Both the position numbers and the translations under genes were made by a program. A stretch of 64,000 bases of DNA from Candidatus Bathyarchaeia archaeon (lineage in GTDB: Archaea; Thermoproteota; Bathyarchaeia; Bathyarchaeales; Bathyarchaeaceae): the NCBI GenBank assembly GCA_035283685.1, contig DATETJ010000002.1, positions 570,277-634,276 of the forward strand. The letters run 5' to 3'. Positions 24,181 through 33,097 of this stretch are shown here, piece by piece. Every line of letters begins with the position of its first letter. Positions within the stretch are counted from its first letter, which is position 1. The notes below the pieces were generated by a model. That model ran no database searches. It saw only the letters and a list, made by a program, of their open reading frames with translations, and had not been told where the DNA came from.

Positions 24181-25171
24181 GCGAGACTCGTTCTCCCTTC
24201 AGCCTAATATCACGCCATCGATAGCATGCCACAAAATGCTCGGGTCCAACCTGCTCAAGAACGGGCTGTTCCTCCTTGCAGGCTTCCACGGCGTATTCGC
24301 AGCGCGGATGGAAACGGCATCCGGTTGGAGGATCAATAAGATTCGGTATGTTGCCAGGAATTACCCGTAACATCTTCCTCATATCAAGTCGGGGAACCGC
24401 GGCGAGCAAAGCAGCGGTGTAGGGATGTCGCGGCTCAACAAAAAGGTCAGGTGTCCGGGCGATTTCGCAAACGCGTCCAGCATACAACACGACCGTTCTA
24501 GCGGTCAACTCAGCTATTATGCCCATGTCGTGGGTGATCATGACGAGCGACATTCCAAGCCTGCTTTTCAAATCGTTTAGCAGACGGAGCACTTGCGCTT
24601 GAATCGTCACATCCAGATTGGTAGTTGGCTCATCGGCGAATAGTAGTTTGGGTTCGCAGGCGAGGGCTCTTGCAATAGCCACACGCTGCTTCATGCCTCC
24701 GCTGAACTGATGGGGGTACTCTTGCATTCTGGTCTCGGGTTCGGGAAGCCCAACTAGCTTCAGAAGCTCGACTGCTTTGTCGTTGACGTCTTGCTCGGCA
24801 AGGTCTTGATGAGCGCGTATGACGTCTGAAAGCTGGGTCTCAACCGTGTACACGGGGTTCAAGGAAGAGGAAGGGTCTTGGAAGATGATGGCGATGTCGC
24901 CTCCCCGCAGTTTGCGCATAGTGTCTTCTGTCTTTTTGAGCAGATTTTCGCCATTAAACTCGATTGTTCCACCGACTATTCTGCCGGGCTTGGGCACAAT
25001 TCTTAGAACCGATAAGGCAGTCACGGTTTTCCCTGAACCGGACTCCCCAACCAACCCTAGTGACTCGCCCCTCTTCAAGCTGAAGGAGATGCCATCTACC
25101 GCTTGAACTATCCCTGCTTCAGTGAAAAAATGTGTCTTCAGTCCGTCGATGTTCAATATTGTTGCAGACAT
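24173..25171 (-). CDS. oppD: Peptide ABC transporter ATPase OppD
   Basis: 332-residue ATPase with Walker A GESGSGKTV, Q-loop IIFQDPSSSLNPVYT, signature FSGGMKQR, Walker B LLFADEPTTNLDVT and switch histidine MITHD. The C-terminal PPTGCRFHPRCEYAVEAC and HFVAC repeat the cysteine pattern of its partner. Fifteen bases downstream of the OppC gene. Together with OppF it forms the heterodimeric motor that drives peptide import. Confidence 0.92.
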   Translation of the reverse strand: MSATILNIDGLKTHFFTEAGIVQAVDGISFSLKRGESLGLVGESGSGKTVTALSVLRIVPKPGRIVGGTIEFNGENLLKKTEDTMRKLRGGDIAIIFQDPSSSLNPVYTVETQLSDVIRAHQDLAEQDVNDKAVELLKLVGLPEPETRMQEYPHQFSGGMKQRVAIARALACEPKLLFADEPTTNLDVTIQAQVLRLLNDLKSRLGMSLVMITHDMGIIAELTARTVVLYAGRVCEIARTPDLFVEPRHPYTAALLAAVPRLDMRKMLRVIPGNIPNLIDPPTGCRFHPRCEYAVEACKEEQPVLEQVGPEHFVACYRWRDIRLKGERVSHE

Positions 25172-25186
25172 CTTTGAAATCCTCCT

Positions 25187-26179
25187 TCATTCACGTAGCC
25201 TTGGGTTTAAGGCGTCTGACAGGCCGTCGCCGAGCAGGTTGAAGGCAAATACACTGAACAATATAGCTAAGCCTGGGAAAAACTCTGCCCACCATACTGT
25301 GCTTGCGTCGCCAAAGTTCTCTTGAAGGATTTGCCCCCACGTTAGTGTGTTGACGTCTCCGAAGCCGAGAAAGCTGACGGCAGCTTCCAACAAGATCGCG
25401 TAGGCTATCGTCAAACTTGAGACTACTATCACTGAGGACAACAGGTTAGGTAATATGTGTCGGAAGATTATTCGGCTGTTGCCGGCTCCAAGCGCCCTTT
25501 CCGCCTCCACAAACTCCAGTTCTCTAAGCCTCAGGAACTCGCCTCGAATCATTCTGGCGTTAGATCCCCAGTTGAAAATAGCCACAACAAAAATAACAAT
25601 GGTAAGACCTGTTGGTATTTGAAGGTTGAGAAAAGGCACTGTCCAAAACGGATCACCCACAGTTAGACTGAATACTCTAACAAACACGAGAATGAGTAAG
25701 AGAGAGGGAAAAACCAGGAATACTTCTGCGATTCTCATTAAGATGTTGTCAACCCACCCTCCGAAGAAACCGGCTATCGCTCCAACTATGATGGACAATA
25801 GCATTGTTATTGCTGTGACCAGAACTCCAACATACAGCGTATACTTCGTCGCGTGAACTACTTCACTTAAAACGTCTGAGCCTATTCGAGTTGTTCCAAA
25901 CAACTTTGTCAGGCTGAAGGGTTGCTCGAACAGATTCTCCAAGGTCGGCGGCTGACCAGTTTCGCCAGTGTAGAGGAACGCAAGGGAATCTCGATCAGGC
26001 CTGGCTGGAAGAATCCAACCCATTTGGGTGAAAACCCATTCGAAGATCGGGAATGAGAATAGGATTGCAACCAAGATAAGGCCGAGCACCCCCGGCTTGT
26101 TTCTTTTGAATCTTCGCCATGCCACAGCCCACTGACTAGCTGAGCGTCTTGGAGGTTTCTGTCTTTTCTGTGCGGTCAT
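25187..26179 (-). CDS. oppC: Peptide ABC transporter permease OppC
   Basis: 330 residues. An N-terminal cytoplasmic arm (WRRFKRNKPGVLGLILVAIL) leads to the first helix, then a ~70-residue external segment, then the five-helix BPD-transporter core. The EAA loop that contacts the ATPases is VEAERALGAGNSRIIFRHILPN. Ten bases downstream of the larger permease gene. DppC/OppC is assigned from the N-terminal arm and EAA loop. Confidence 0.9.
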   Translation of the reverse strand: MTAQKRQKPPRRSASQWAVAWRRFKRNKPGVLGLILVAILFSFPIFEWVFTQMGWILPARPDRDSLAFLYTGETGQPPTLENLFEQPFSLTKLFGTTRIGSDVLSEVVHATKYTLYVGVLVTAITMLLSIIVGAIAGFFGGWVDNILMRIAEVFLVFPSLLLILVFVRVFSLTVGDPFWTVPFLNLQIPTGLTIVIFVVAIFNWGSNARMIRGEFLRLRELEFVEAERALGAGNSRIIFRHILPNLLSSVIVVSSLTIAYAILLEAAVSFLGFGDVNTLTWGQILQENFGDASTVWWAEFFPGLAILFSVFAFNLLGDGLSDALNPRLRE

Positions 26180-26188
26180 TTCTTTTGT

Positions 26189-27670
26189 CTACCTGAGCCT
26201 AATTCTGGGATCTATGTAAACGTAGATGATATCGACTACCAGATTCGCAATCAATGTCATGATAGTGATAATCATGGTAATTCCCATGACTACTGGAAAA
26301 TCTAATCGGATCGCGGCTTCAACGAACCGCCGGCCGAGTCCAGGCCAACTGAACGTGTATTCCGTCAGTGGAGCTCCTGCGATAATGGCGCCGAGTGATA
26401 CTCCAAGGAACGTGATAACAGGGCTGACGGCATTCCTCAAAGCGTATTTGTATATTATTGTGCGCTCGCTCAATCCGCTAGCTCGCGCTGCTAGAATGTA
26501 GTCGGATCTTAGGACTTCAAGCATATTGGCCCGGATAAGTCGTACGTTCTGAGCCAGTGAAACGTAGACGAGCACAGTTACAGGCAGAATTAGATGCGCA
26601 ATTTGGTCCAGAAACGGGTTGTCCCACCAGTAATTCGGTTCTCCGTATGCGCCTGCGGAGGGTAACCAGCCCAGTCTATATGAGAAAACTATTATCAGGA
26701 TAAGTCCAAGCCAGAAAGTCGGCATTGAAACTCCGAACAATGAGCCTGATGTGACAGCAATATCCTGCTTTGAATATTGCTTCTTTGCAGAGTTTATTCC
26801 GATGGGAATAGAGATGAAAAAAGCCAACAGCGTCGAGACCAATTGAAGTTTGACGGTTTCCCAAAACCAGTTTCCAATCATAAGGCTTACGGGCCTTCCT
26901 CCATAAAGCGATTTGCCGAAGTTGCCTTGCAGAAGGTTCGAAAGCCAGTTCAAGTATTGAATGGGTATTGGCTTATCGAGTCCATAATATGCTTTTAGAG
27001 CATCTAATGTCGCTTGATCTACTGTTGGTCTACCGACTTTTATTATGTTTAGGGGATCTCCCGCTGCGTACATAACAAAGAAACTGACAATGGATATGCC
27101 TATGAACAATGGTATCATGTACAGCAGCCTCCTTACAATGTACTTGAAAATTGCGCTGGTCAGAAAGCTCCTCGCAGTAGCCATCGTCATCCGTTCATGT
27201 TTCCACTGTCCCGCAACCGTTTTCGCGATAAATCCGTCAACGAATGAAGCGATGGCTAAAGTGATTATAGCACTCTCAATGCTTGGAGAAGCTGAGTACG
27301 GCCATGCGATGATGATGCTGTTCACGGCGTATATTATGCCAAACAAGACCAGCCCATGGAAAAGCAGATCAAATGGTCTGTACGTGACTTTGAACCATAG
27401 GCGTCCAGTTACAAGCGCGTTTATACTGGCCGCGAACAAGGAGAAAGCTACAAAGACTACGATAGGTCCTATTTTGGCGACAACGTCCGTTAACAATGGT
27501 ACCGCAGTAGTCAGCACCAAATAGAACGTGAAAAACAATGACGAAAATGCGCATCCGTGGAGGAAATACTTCGTGGCTCTTTGGATGTTTTGGCTTGCTG
27601 TTTTGATTAAAGTGTCTGGTCTCTTGACCATGTCTCGTACGTTTGGTTTCTTGCGTGTTTTGCTTGTCAA
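26189..27670 (-). CDS. oppB: Permease OppB with extra N-terminal membrane domain
   Basis: 493 residues, about 160-180 longer than ordinary OppB/DppB. The canonical domain starts near residue 170 (FKYIVRRLLYMIPLFIGISIVSFFVM) and includes LNWLSNLLQGNFGKSL and the EAA loop YILAARASGLSERTIIYKYALRN. The preceding part has about four extra hydrophobic helices (residues roughly 35-62, 66-86, 100-122 and 130-150) and no known domain I can name. TTG at 27670 is the given start; ATG codons a few residues on are possible. First gene of the operon, divergent from the binding-protein gene. Confidence 0.85.
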   Translation of the reverse strand: MTSKTRKKPNVRDMVKRPDTLIKTASQNIQRATKYFLHGCAFSSLFFTFYLVLTTAVPLLTDVVAKIGPIVVFVAFSLFAASINALVTGRLWFKVTYRPFDLLFHGLVLFGIIYAVNSIIIAWPYSASPSIESAIITLAIASFVDGFIAKTVAGQWKHERMTMATARSFLTSAIFKYIVRRLLYMIPLFIGISIVSFFVMYAAGDPLNIIKVGRPTVDQATLDALKAYYGLDKPIPIQYLNWLSNLLQGNFGKSLYGGRPVSLMIGNWFWETVKLQLVSTLLAFFISIPIGINSAKKQYSKQDIAVTSGSLFGVSMPTFWLGLILIIVFSYRLGWLPSAGAYGEPNYWWDNPFLDQIAHLILPVTVLVYVSLAQNVRLIRANMLEVLRSDYILAARASGLSERTIIYKYALRNAVSPVITFLGVSLGAIIAGAPLTEYTFSWPGLGRRFVEAAIRLDFPVVMGITMIITIMTLIANLVVDIIYVYIDPRIRLR

Positions 27671-27833
27671 GATTCCATCAAAAATCGTGGAGTGATTGAA
27701 GTTAATATCTCTTATGTATAGAAAATACTTCTATTCGCAGAATATGCAAAAAGCATTGGCGCTATACACCTTAAAACATATAAACCTAAAGTCTAAGATA
27801 TAGGGTTACGACTGAAAAGAAAGGTGAAAAATC
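27671..27833. promoter_or_regulatory. Divergent promoter region of the peptide transporter
   Basis: 163 bases between oppB (leftward) and the substrate-binding protein (rightward). TTAAAACATATAAACC at 27771-27786 is a good archaeal TATA box, placing a start of transcription near 27805, ahead of the AAGGTGA binding site (27821-27827) and GTG 27834. On the other strand, ATACATAAGAGATA around 27707-27721 could serve oppB. Shared control of both units is likely; no operator palindrome was recognised. Confidence 0.5.
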
Positions 27834-30158
27834 GTGCAAAATCTCAAAAGAACCTTACTACTGCTGTCTTTAGCCTCAATGTTGACGTTTTCATTGATGC
27901 TGCCGAGTCTGGTCGAAGCACAGCAACAGCCATTGTTCAAAGTTACTTTAATTGCTCCCGGAAACGCTAACCTGGTAAGGAGACAATGGGGACAGATATT
28001 CGCCAATTCCCTGCAGCAATTGGGGATCGATGCTCGAGTTGTGTTTCTTGGCTGGACTGCGGTGTTCGATCGTGTGTTCACTCCACCCCTTGACATAGTC
28101 GGCAAAACATGGGACCAAGGCGGCTTCGACATACAGTTGGTCGGCTGGACACCTGGGTTGCTCCCTGAGCCTAGACAGGGTTACTATGGAGGGGATCCAG
28201 GGTTCTTTGCGCCTACGGGGCAGAATTACCTCCTATGGAATAACTCTAGAAGCAACGATCTCTTGGACACGTTTATCACATCAACTAATGTTACAATTCA
28301 AGAGCAGAGCTTGCAAGAATGGCAGTCAGTGTATTTCGAGGACGTCCCTGCTTCGCAGATATTCTACGATGAGCGTCCGGCGCTCATAACGCCTGAAGTC
28401 AAAGGTTATGACTGGATCTACTTTAACGCTCAGATTAACCCGGAATTTCTCTACACCAACGAAACGTCACCCAAAACACGGCTCGTCTTCGCTTCGACTG
28501 GAGAAATCGAGTCCTTGATTCCGCCTTTGTCAAACTCATGGTATGACACCATAATAACCTCTCCAATCTTCGGCGGACTTGTTCAAGTTAACAATGAAAG
28601 GGAATTTATCCCTGCTCTGCTAACCGATTGGAATCACAGCGCCGACAACGTCAAATGGACACTAAACCTCAGACCTGGTGTCAAATGGCATGACGATTAC
28701 GACTTTACTGCAGATGACGTGGTGTTTTCTCTATGGGCACTCATGAATGCTAACACTGGCTCTCAGTTCGTAGGCTACTTCCAAAGCGTCTTTGGAGACA
28801 GCGTCGACTTCAAATGGGAAAACACAACAACAACAACCCTTGGCAGCGGCACAAGAAAAGGAACCATCAACGCAACAAGCACTTACAGAGTAGACTTCTC
28901 ACTTCCTGAGTTGACCGGGGGCAAACCCTTTGGCTACATCTACCCGTATCTCTTAGCTTTCGGAAACAACATCATTCCGTATCACATCTTCAGCAATATA
29001 CCAACTGCTGATTGGACTAGCAGCGTCTTCAACACAGGTGAAGGATCAACGGTCGTGCCCGGAGTCGGCACCTATTACGGGCCTGTGGGAACAGGACCAT
29101 ACAAGTGGATTGAATTCGACTCCACAGCACAGCTTGTCCATCTTCAAAAGTTCGACCAGTATTGGAATAAGACAGCCTTGGAAAACGAGGGACGATACGA
29201 AGTTGTAGACTACTACATCAGGTTCATCGCGGATAAAACTGCAGCAATCGCGGCATTGAAGAACAACGAGGTTGACATGCTGGACCCGAACTATCAAATG
29301 CACACTGAAGTCATAACTCCTGGAACAATAGATTCATCATGGGCAACCATTTTCAACCTTGAAGGTGCAGGCAGACAGGAAATCGGTTACAACATGCGAC
29401 ATCCAATCTTTGGAACTGGCGTTGACACGCCGTTGGGCAAGGCTACCCCGTCAAGAGCTGCTGAGGCAGCAAGATACGTGAGACAAGCTTTTGACTACGC
29501 TGTTCCGAGACAATTAATCATAGATAACCTGCTCTCTGGGTTCGGAGACCCTGGAGTAACGCCGATGTTGCCAACTCAACCATATTATAACGCTTCAATC
29601 ACTTCAAGACCGTACGATTTGACCAAAGCTAGAGAACTGTTGCAGAAAGCCGGCTACACCGTTCCTGGTCCACCACTTCCGCCAACGCTTCCAGAATTCA
29701 TCCTTGGAATGTCCACAGTGGTTTCAGGCTATTTCCCAAAGACTGGAACTCCGCTCGCTAGCAGAGAACTCCAATTGATGGAAGCGAAGAACAACGCAAC
29801 ATACAACTCAACATCTCTAATGATTGGACAAACAACCACTGACTTGGCAGGCTGGTACAGCTTCACAGTGACACCTACAGCCACAGGGGTATTCTACTAC
29901 TACTTGTTCGATCGTCAAGCCTCAGCTGGAGGAGAATGGACATACCTTAGATCGCTGAATGTATCCTCAGTAAGCGACCTCTTCGCGCCGTTCAACGAAG
30001 ACATAGTGGACCTAACAGACGAAGTGGGAGACCTGACAGACCAGGTTGGCGCATTACAAGGCTCAGTGCAAACATTGACTTACGTGGCAGCCATAGCGAT
30101 AGTCATAGCCGTTGTGATAGGGTTCATCAACTTCTGGATGATGCGAAAAAGGCCATAA
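27834..30158 (+). CDS. Circularly permuted peptide-binding protein, membrane-anchored
   Basis: 774-residue family-5 solute-binding protein with an unusual order. After a signal peptide (residues 1-29) comes a block (34-205) that in normal OppA/DppA is the C-terminal lobe: FKVTLIAPGNANLV, LGIDARVVFLGW, GGFDIQLVGWTP, EDVPASQIFYDERPAL and PEVKGYDWIYFN. The usual N-terminal start (TRLVFASTGEIESLIPPL, LNLRPGVKWHDDYDFTADDVVFSL) follows at 215-300 and runs to DLTKARELLQKAGY (about 608), where the normal C-lobe would continue. Instead there is a ~95-residue Ig-like domain, a heptad stretch (DLTDEVGDLTDQVGAL) and a membrane helix (749-768). GTG start behind AAGGTGA. Confidence 0.85.
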   Translation: MQNLKRTLLLLSLASMLTFSLMLPSLVEAQQQPLFKVTLIAPGNANLVRRQWGQIFANSLQQLGIDARVVFLGWTAVFDRVFTPPLDIVGKTWDQGGFDIQLVGWTPGLLPEPRQGYYGGDPGFFAPTGQNYLLWNNSRSNDLLDTFITSTNVTIQEQSLQEWQSVYFEDVPASQIFYDERPALITPEVKGYDWIYFNAQINPEFLYTNETSPKTRLVFASTGEIESLIPPLSNSWYDTIITSPIFGGLVQVNNEREFIPALLTDWNHSADNVKWTLNLRPGVKWHDDYDFTADDVVFSLWALMNANTGSQFVGYFQSVFGDSVDFKWENTTTTTLGSGTRKGTINATSTYRVDFSLPELTGGKPFGYIYPYLLAFGNNIIPYHIFSNIPTADWTSSVFNTGEGSTVVPGVGTYYGPVGTGPYKWIEFDSTAQLVHLQKFDQYWNKTALENEGRYEVVDYYIRFIADKTAAIAALKNNEVDMLDPNYQMHTEVITPGTIDSSWATIFNLEGAGRQEIGYNMRHPIFGTGVDTPLGKATPSRAAEAARYVRQAFDYAVPRQLIIDNLLSGFGDPGVTPMLPTQPYYNASITSRPYDLTKARELLQKAGYTVPGPPLPPTLPEFILGMSTVVSGYFPKTGTPLASRELQLMEAKNNATYNSTSLMIGQTTTDLAGWYSFTVTPTATGVFYYYLFDRQASAGGEWTYLRSLNVSSVSDLFAPFNEDIVDLTDEVGDLTDQVGALQGSVQTLTYVAAIAIVIAVVIGFINFWMMRKRP

Positions 30159-30170
30159 TAGGCCTATTAC

Positions 30171-30186
30171 CCATTTTTTTGTTTCT
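30171..30186 (+). terminator. T-rich transcript end after binding-protein gene
   Basis: A run of seven T followed by GTTTCTTC begins about 14 bases after the stop of the binding-protein gene, consistent with archaeal poly-T termination. Confidence 0.5.
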
Positions 30187-30210
30187 TCATTCTCAAACTC
30201 AGGTATGAGT

Positions 30211-30582
30211 CTAAAGAAAAAGCGCGAAGCCAACAGATTCCAATAGCAGGAAAACTCCGACTAAGATGTACAAGTTAGCCCTAGCTTCGCTCTTCTTGTG
30301 TTTTTCAGCTGACCATTTCTCCTTGGAACGAAAGAAATACTCCCTAATTTTAGTTGGGAAAATTGACGTCGACATGGCCACAGCGCCCCCCGTCAGAAAC
30401 ACAAGGGCGGATTCCAAGAGCAAGAGAACTGCCAAAAAATCCTTTCTGACCGGCACAATGAGGCTGGCACTCTGGAGAAGCATCCAAATCGCCAAAAGGA
30501 TAAAATCAATGATTAGGATTAGGCCGTTGACTCTTAAAGCCCAGAGTACCGCTTCCCACCAGTTTGAAGCCATGGTCGTCAT
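30211..30582 (-). CDS. Small membrane protein, unknown function
   Basis: 123 residues with three hydrophobic helices: GLILIIDFILLAIWMLL, LAVLLLLESALVFLTGGAVAM and LYILVGVFLLLESVGFALFL. Between the second and third lies a basic cytoplasmic-type loop (REYFFRSKEKWSAEKHKKSEAR). ATG 30582 or 30573 are both possible; TTG 30585 extends by one. No family recognised. Sits 55 bases downstream of the universal stress protein gene on the same strand, so possibly co-transcribed with it. Confidence 0.6.
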   Translation of the reverse strand: MTTMASNWWEAVLWALRVNGLILIIDFILLAIWMLLQSASLIVPVRKDFLAVLLLLESALVFLTGGAVAMSTSIFPTKIREYFFRSKEKWSAEKHKKSEARANLYILVGVFLLLESVGFALFL

Positions 30583-30638
30583 CAAGAAACCGAGTTCGAC
30601 GGTCTTTTATCTCTTTTCTCGTTCCAGACGCAAAGATT

Positions 30639-31493
30639 TCATCTAGCGATCAGGACTGAACAACGTGAATGATGGGCAACGTCATCGCTTACGCTGCCTA
30701 ACAAAAATCTTTTCGCGCGACTCAAGCCTCTGCTTCCAACGACAATAAGGTCAAAATTCTCTTTATTCGCGAGTTCGATGATTCCTTCAGCCGGATTTCC
30801 AAACTCCAACCTCTGCCTTGCATCAACTCCTTTAAGCTCAGCAGCGGCCTGTAACAAGATGCGTTTTCCAAGCTTTTGAGCAATTGCAGGTTTAGGTTCG
30901 AAAAGGCGGCGCTCCTGCACATTCACAACTGTGATTTCGGCGTCCAGCTTCTGAGCCAGATGAACAGCATGTTTGAGACCTATCTGGGCTTTCTCGGAAC
31001 CGTCAAAACCGACAAGGATCTTAGAAATACTGCTTTTTTCTTTGACAACCAAGACCGAGCACTCGGCATGTCTCGATATTTTCTCAGCTGTACTTCCCAG
31101 TGAATAGAGTTCTGCTTCTGTTTCCCCACGGGTCCCCGCAATGATCAGATCAAATTTCTCCTTTGCAGCTAAAGTGATGATGTTCTCCGCCGGATCGCCA
31201 TGCGCCAATCTAGCCTCTATTTTAACGCCTTCTTCCTGAAACAACGCTTGAGTGTTCTTCAGAACATCTTCTCCCTTGGTGACAAACCACTCTGAGACCT
31301 CGCTTAGAACAGCTTTCGGAATATCTGTAGGTGTTTTGGCACCGAGGTCCAAAAGCTGTTCAGGAACGGCGTGGACCGCTGTGACCTTTGACTGGAATTT
31401 CTTGGCGAACATCACAGAGAGTTCTTCAGCTTGAAGGCTGGTTTCTGAACCATCAACAGCTAAGAGAATCTTCTGAAAAAAGCTTTTTGGCAC
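30639..31493 (-). CDS. Universal stress protein with two UspA domains
   Basis: 284 residues made of two tandem UspA domains. Each ends with the ATP-binding G-x2-G-x9-G-(S/T) motif: GTRGETEAELYSLGS in the first half and GSRGLSRAKRFLLGS in the second, followed by CSVLVV and CSVLIA. Both nucleotide sites look complete. Such proteins respond to starvation or stress, but the partner is not evident here. Domain boundary near residue 148 (SSISKILVGFDGSEKAQ). Confidence 0.88.
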   Translation of the reverse strand: MPKSFFQKILLAVDGSETSLQAEELSVMFAKKFQSKVTAVHAVPEQLLDLGAKTPTDIPKAVLSEVSEWFVTKGEDVLKNTQALFQEEGVKIEARLAHGDPAENIITLAAKEKFDLIIAGTRGETEAELYSLGSTAEKISRHAECSVLVVKEKSSISKILVGFDGSEKAQIGLKHAVHLAQKLDAEITVVNVQERRLFEPKPAIAQKLGKRILLQAAAELKGVDARQRLEFGNPAEGIIELANKENFDLIVVGSRGLSRAKRFLLGSVSDDVAHHSRCSVLIAR

Positions 31494-31613
31494 GTTGCCT
31501 CACCCTGAAGCAACATCTGTAGCAAGTTTGATTTAACCCTAGCGAACGCCTTTCTGGTTCGATCGTTCAAACGGGTTCTACATAGAAGAGGTGGAAACGA
31601 AAAAAGCGAATGG

Positions 31614-32138
31614 TCATCCTGCGGTTGTTTCAAAGTTTATGATCGAGAAAACATCGTATTTGTTGCCTAAAGCTTCTCTCCCGTGGAGGTAGCCCAATTC
31701 TATCAGGAAGCCTATGCCAACGATTTTGCCGCCGAGTTTCTCGACAAGTTCAGCGTTAGCTTTAATCGTGCCGCCTGTGGCAAGCAGATCATCGATAAGT
31801 AAGACTTTTTGACCTGGCTTGACAGCGTCCTCGTGCATTTCTATGGTGTCTGCTTCATATTCCTTCTTGTACGTCAGACTGACCGCTTTGTACGGTAATT
31901 TTCCCTTCTTCCGTATCGGAACGAAGCCAGCTCCGAGCTCGTAGGCTAGTGCGCCTCCAATTATAAAGCCTCGTGCCTCACTCGACACCACAACGTCAAC
32001 GTGTTTACCTCTGTAGTGACTAGCCAGCTTCCTGATGCATTCTTTGAAGGCATCTTTGTCTTTGAGGAGGGTGGTTATGTCCCAGAAGACGACGCCTTTG
32101 AACTCAGGTATTCTCCTAATCTTCGATTTGAGGTCCAT
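31614..32138 (-). CDS. apt: Adenine phosphoribosyltransferase
   Basis: About 174 residues; salvages adenine to AMP with PRPP. The PRPP loop is VLLIDDLLATGGT, and the N-terminal part has KGVVFWDITTLLKD and SSEARGFIIGGALAYELGAGFVPIRKKGKLP, all standard for Apt. ATG 32138 is chosen because GGTGA lies seven bases upstream; the frame is open to 32204, overlapping the MTAP gene. The upstream neighbour releases adenine from methylthioadenosine, so the two genes form a salvage route. Confidence 0.9.
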   Translation of the reverse strand: MDLKSKIRRIPEFKGVVFWDITTLLKDKDAFKECIRKLASHYRGKHVDVVVSSEARGFIIGGALAYELGAGFVPIRKKGKLPYKAVSLTYKKEYEADTIEMHEDAVKPGQKVLLIDDLLATGGTIKANAELVEKLGGKIVGIGFLIELGYLHGREALGNKYDVFSIINFETTAG

Positions 32139-32164
32139 TCGCTTCACCATTTCTGGTTGTATTC

Positions 32165-32950
32165 CTAAACCAACGCGTTCTTCAGCGCGTGTCCACATTC
32201 GCACGTCCTTTCTTTAGGCAATGCCGCTATGGTTTCCGTGATTAGCATTTTGATTTTTTCAATATTCTGTTTCATGGTTTTCGCGACTTCTTCCGCGTTG
32301 ACTGGCTGGTCTTTCCATACGTCGTAGTCGGTGACGGTCGCGATGCAAGCGTAGCATATCTCGGCTTCTCGAGCTAGTACGCATTCGGGCACGAGAGTCA
32401 TGCCGATTATGTCTGCGCCCCAGCCTCTATGCATCTCGGATTCTGCTTTTGTTGAGAATCTTGGGCCTTCAATGCACACGTACGTTCCGGTTTTGTGGAA
32501 GCGGATTTTCATGTCTTCAGCTGTCTTTACAAGTATGCCTCTCAATTGGGGGCACATGGGATCGGCTACGGATATGTGACACACTTGTTTTCCTGTGTAG
32601 AGCGATTGTTCTCGCTTAGTTGTTCTGTCAATGAACTGGTCAACAATGACCGTGTCGCCTGGGCTGTACTCCTCTTTAAGTGAGCCGACGGCTGACGGCG
32701 CCAATATCCGTTCGACGCCCAACTTCTTCAACGCGTATATGTTAGCTCGGGCGTTGATGTCAGTTGGCCTTATAGTGTGTTTTCTTCCGTGACGTGGAAT
32801 GAAAGCGATTTTTCTGCCCTTTAGTTCGCCTACTGCGATTGCATCTGAAGGTGCACCGTAGGGTGTGCGTAGTCTTATTTCTTTGACGTTTTTGAGCAGT
32901 TTTGGGTCGTAGACGCCTGTTCCGCCGATGATGCCGATTTCTGCGTGCAT
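32165..32950 (-). CDS. mtnP: S-methyl-5'-thioadenosine phosphorylase
   Basis: 261 residues of the PNP/MTAP family; splits methylthioadenosine with phosphate into adenine and methylthioribose-1-phosphate. The phosphate loop GGTGVYDP, then PRHGRKHTIRPTDINARANIYALK, IDRTTKR, CIEGPRFSTKAE and MTLVPECVLAREAEICYA are all family landmarks. The last residues (TCECGHALKNALV) contain CxC. Immediately upstream of apt, fitting adenine recovery. ATG start at 32950. Confidence 0.93.
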   Translation of the reverse strand: MHAEIGIIGGTGVYDPKLLKNVKEIRLRTPYGAPSDAIAVGELKGRKIAFIPRHGRKHTIRPTDINARANIYALKKLGVERILAPSAVGSLKEEYSPGDTVIVDQFIDRTTKREQSLYTGKQVCHISVADPMCPQLRGILVKTAEDMKIRFHKTGTYVCIEGPRFSTKAESEMHRGWGADIIGMTLVPECVLAREAEICYACIATVTDYDVWKDQPVNAEEVAKTMKQNIEKIKMLITETIAALPKERTCECGHALKNALV

Positions 32951-33002
32951 GGTGGATTTTTACTGAATGGCTATGCTAATAAGAATAACGGACTGCGCTG
33001 CT

Positions 33003-33053
33003 GTTCAGTTTGTTATCAACTCCCACTTACCTTCAGTAATACTAACAAGTTCA
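33003..33053. repeat. Dispersed palindromic repeat, copy D (diverged)
   Basis: GTTATCAACTCCCACTT followed by CAGTAATACTAAC, with TTCAG just before. It aligns along its length with 8842-8890 (TTCAG, GTTATTAACTTCCGCTT, CAGTAATAATAAC) with about ten differences. It lies between the MTAP start and the Lrp-like gene's end. A poorer AAGAAAAAG/CTTTTT hairpin follows at 33053-33080, recalling the hairpin beside copy C. Confidence 0.45.
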
Positions 33054-33097
33054 AGAAAAAGCCCAGAGCAGTTTCTTTTTGGGTTCCTGAGCGTTGA

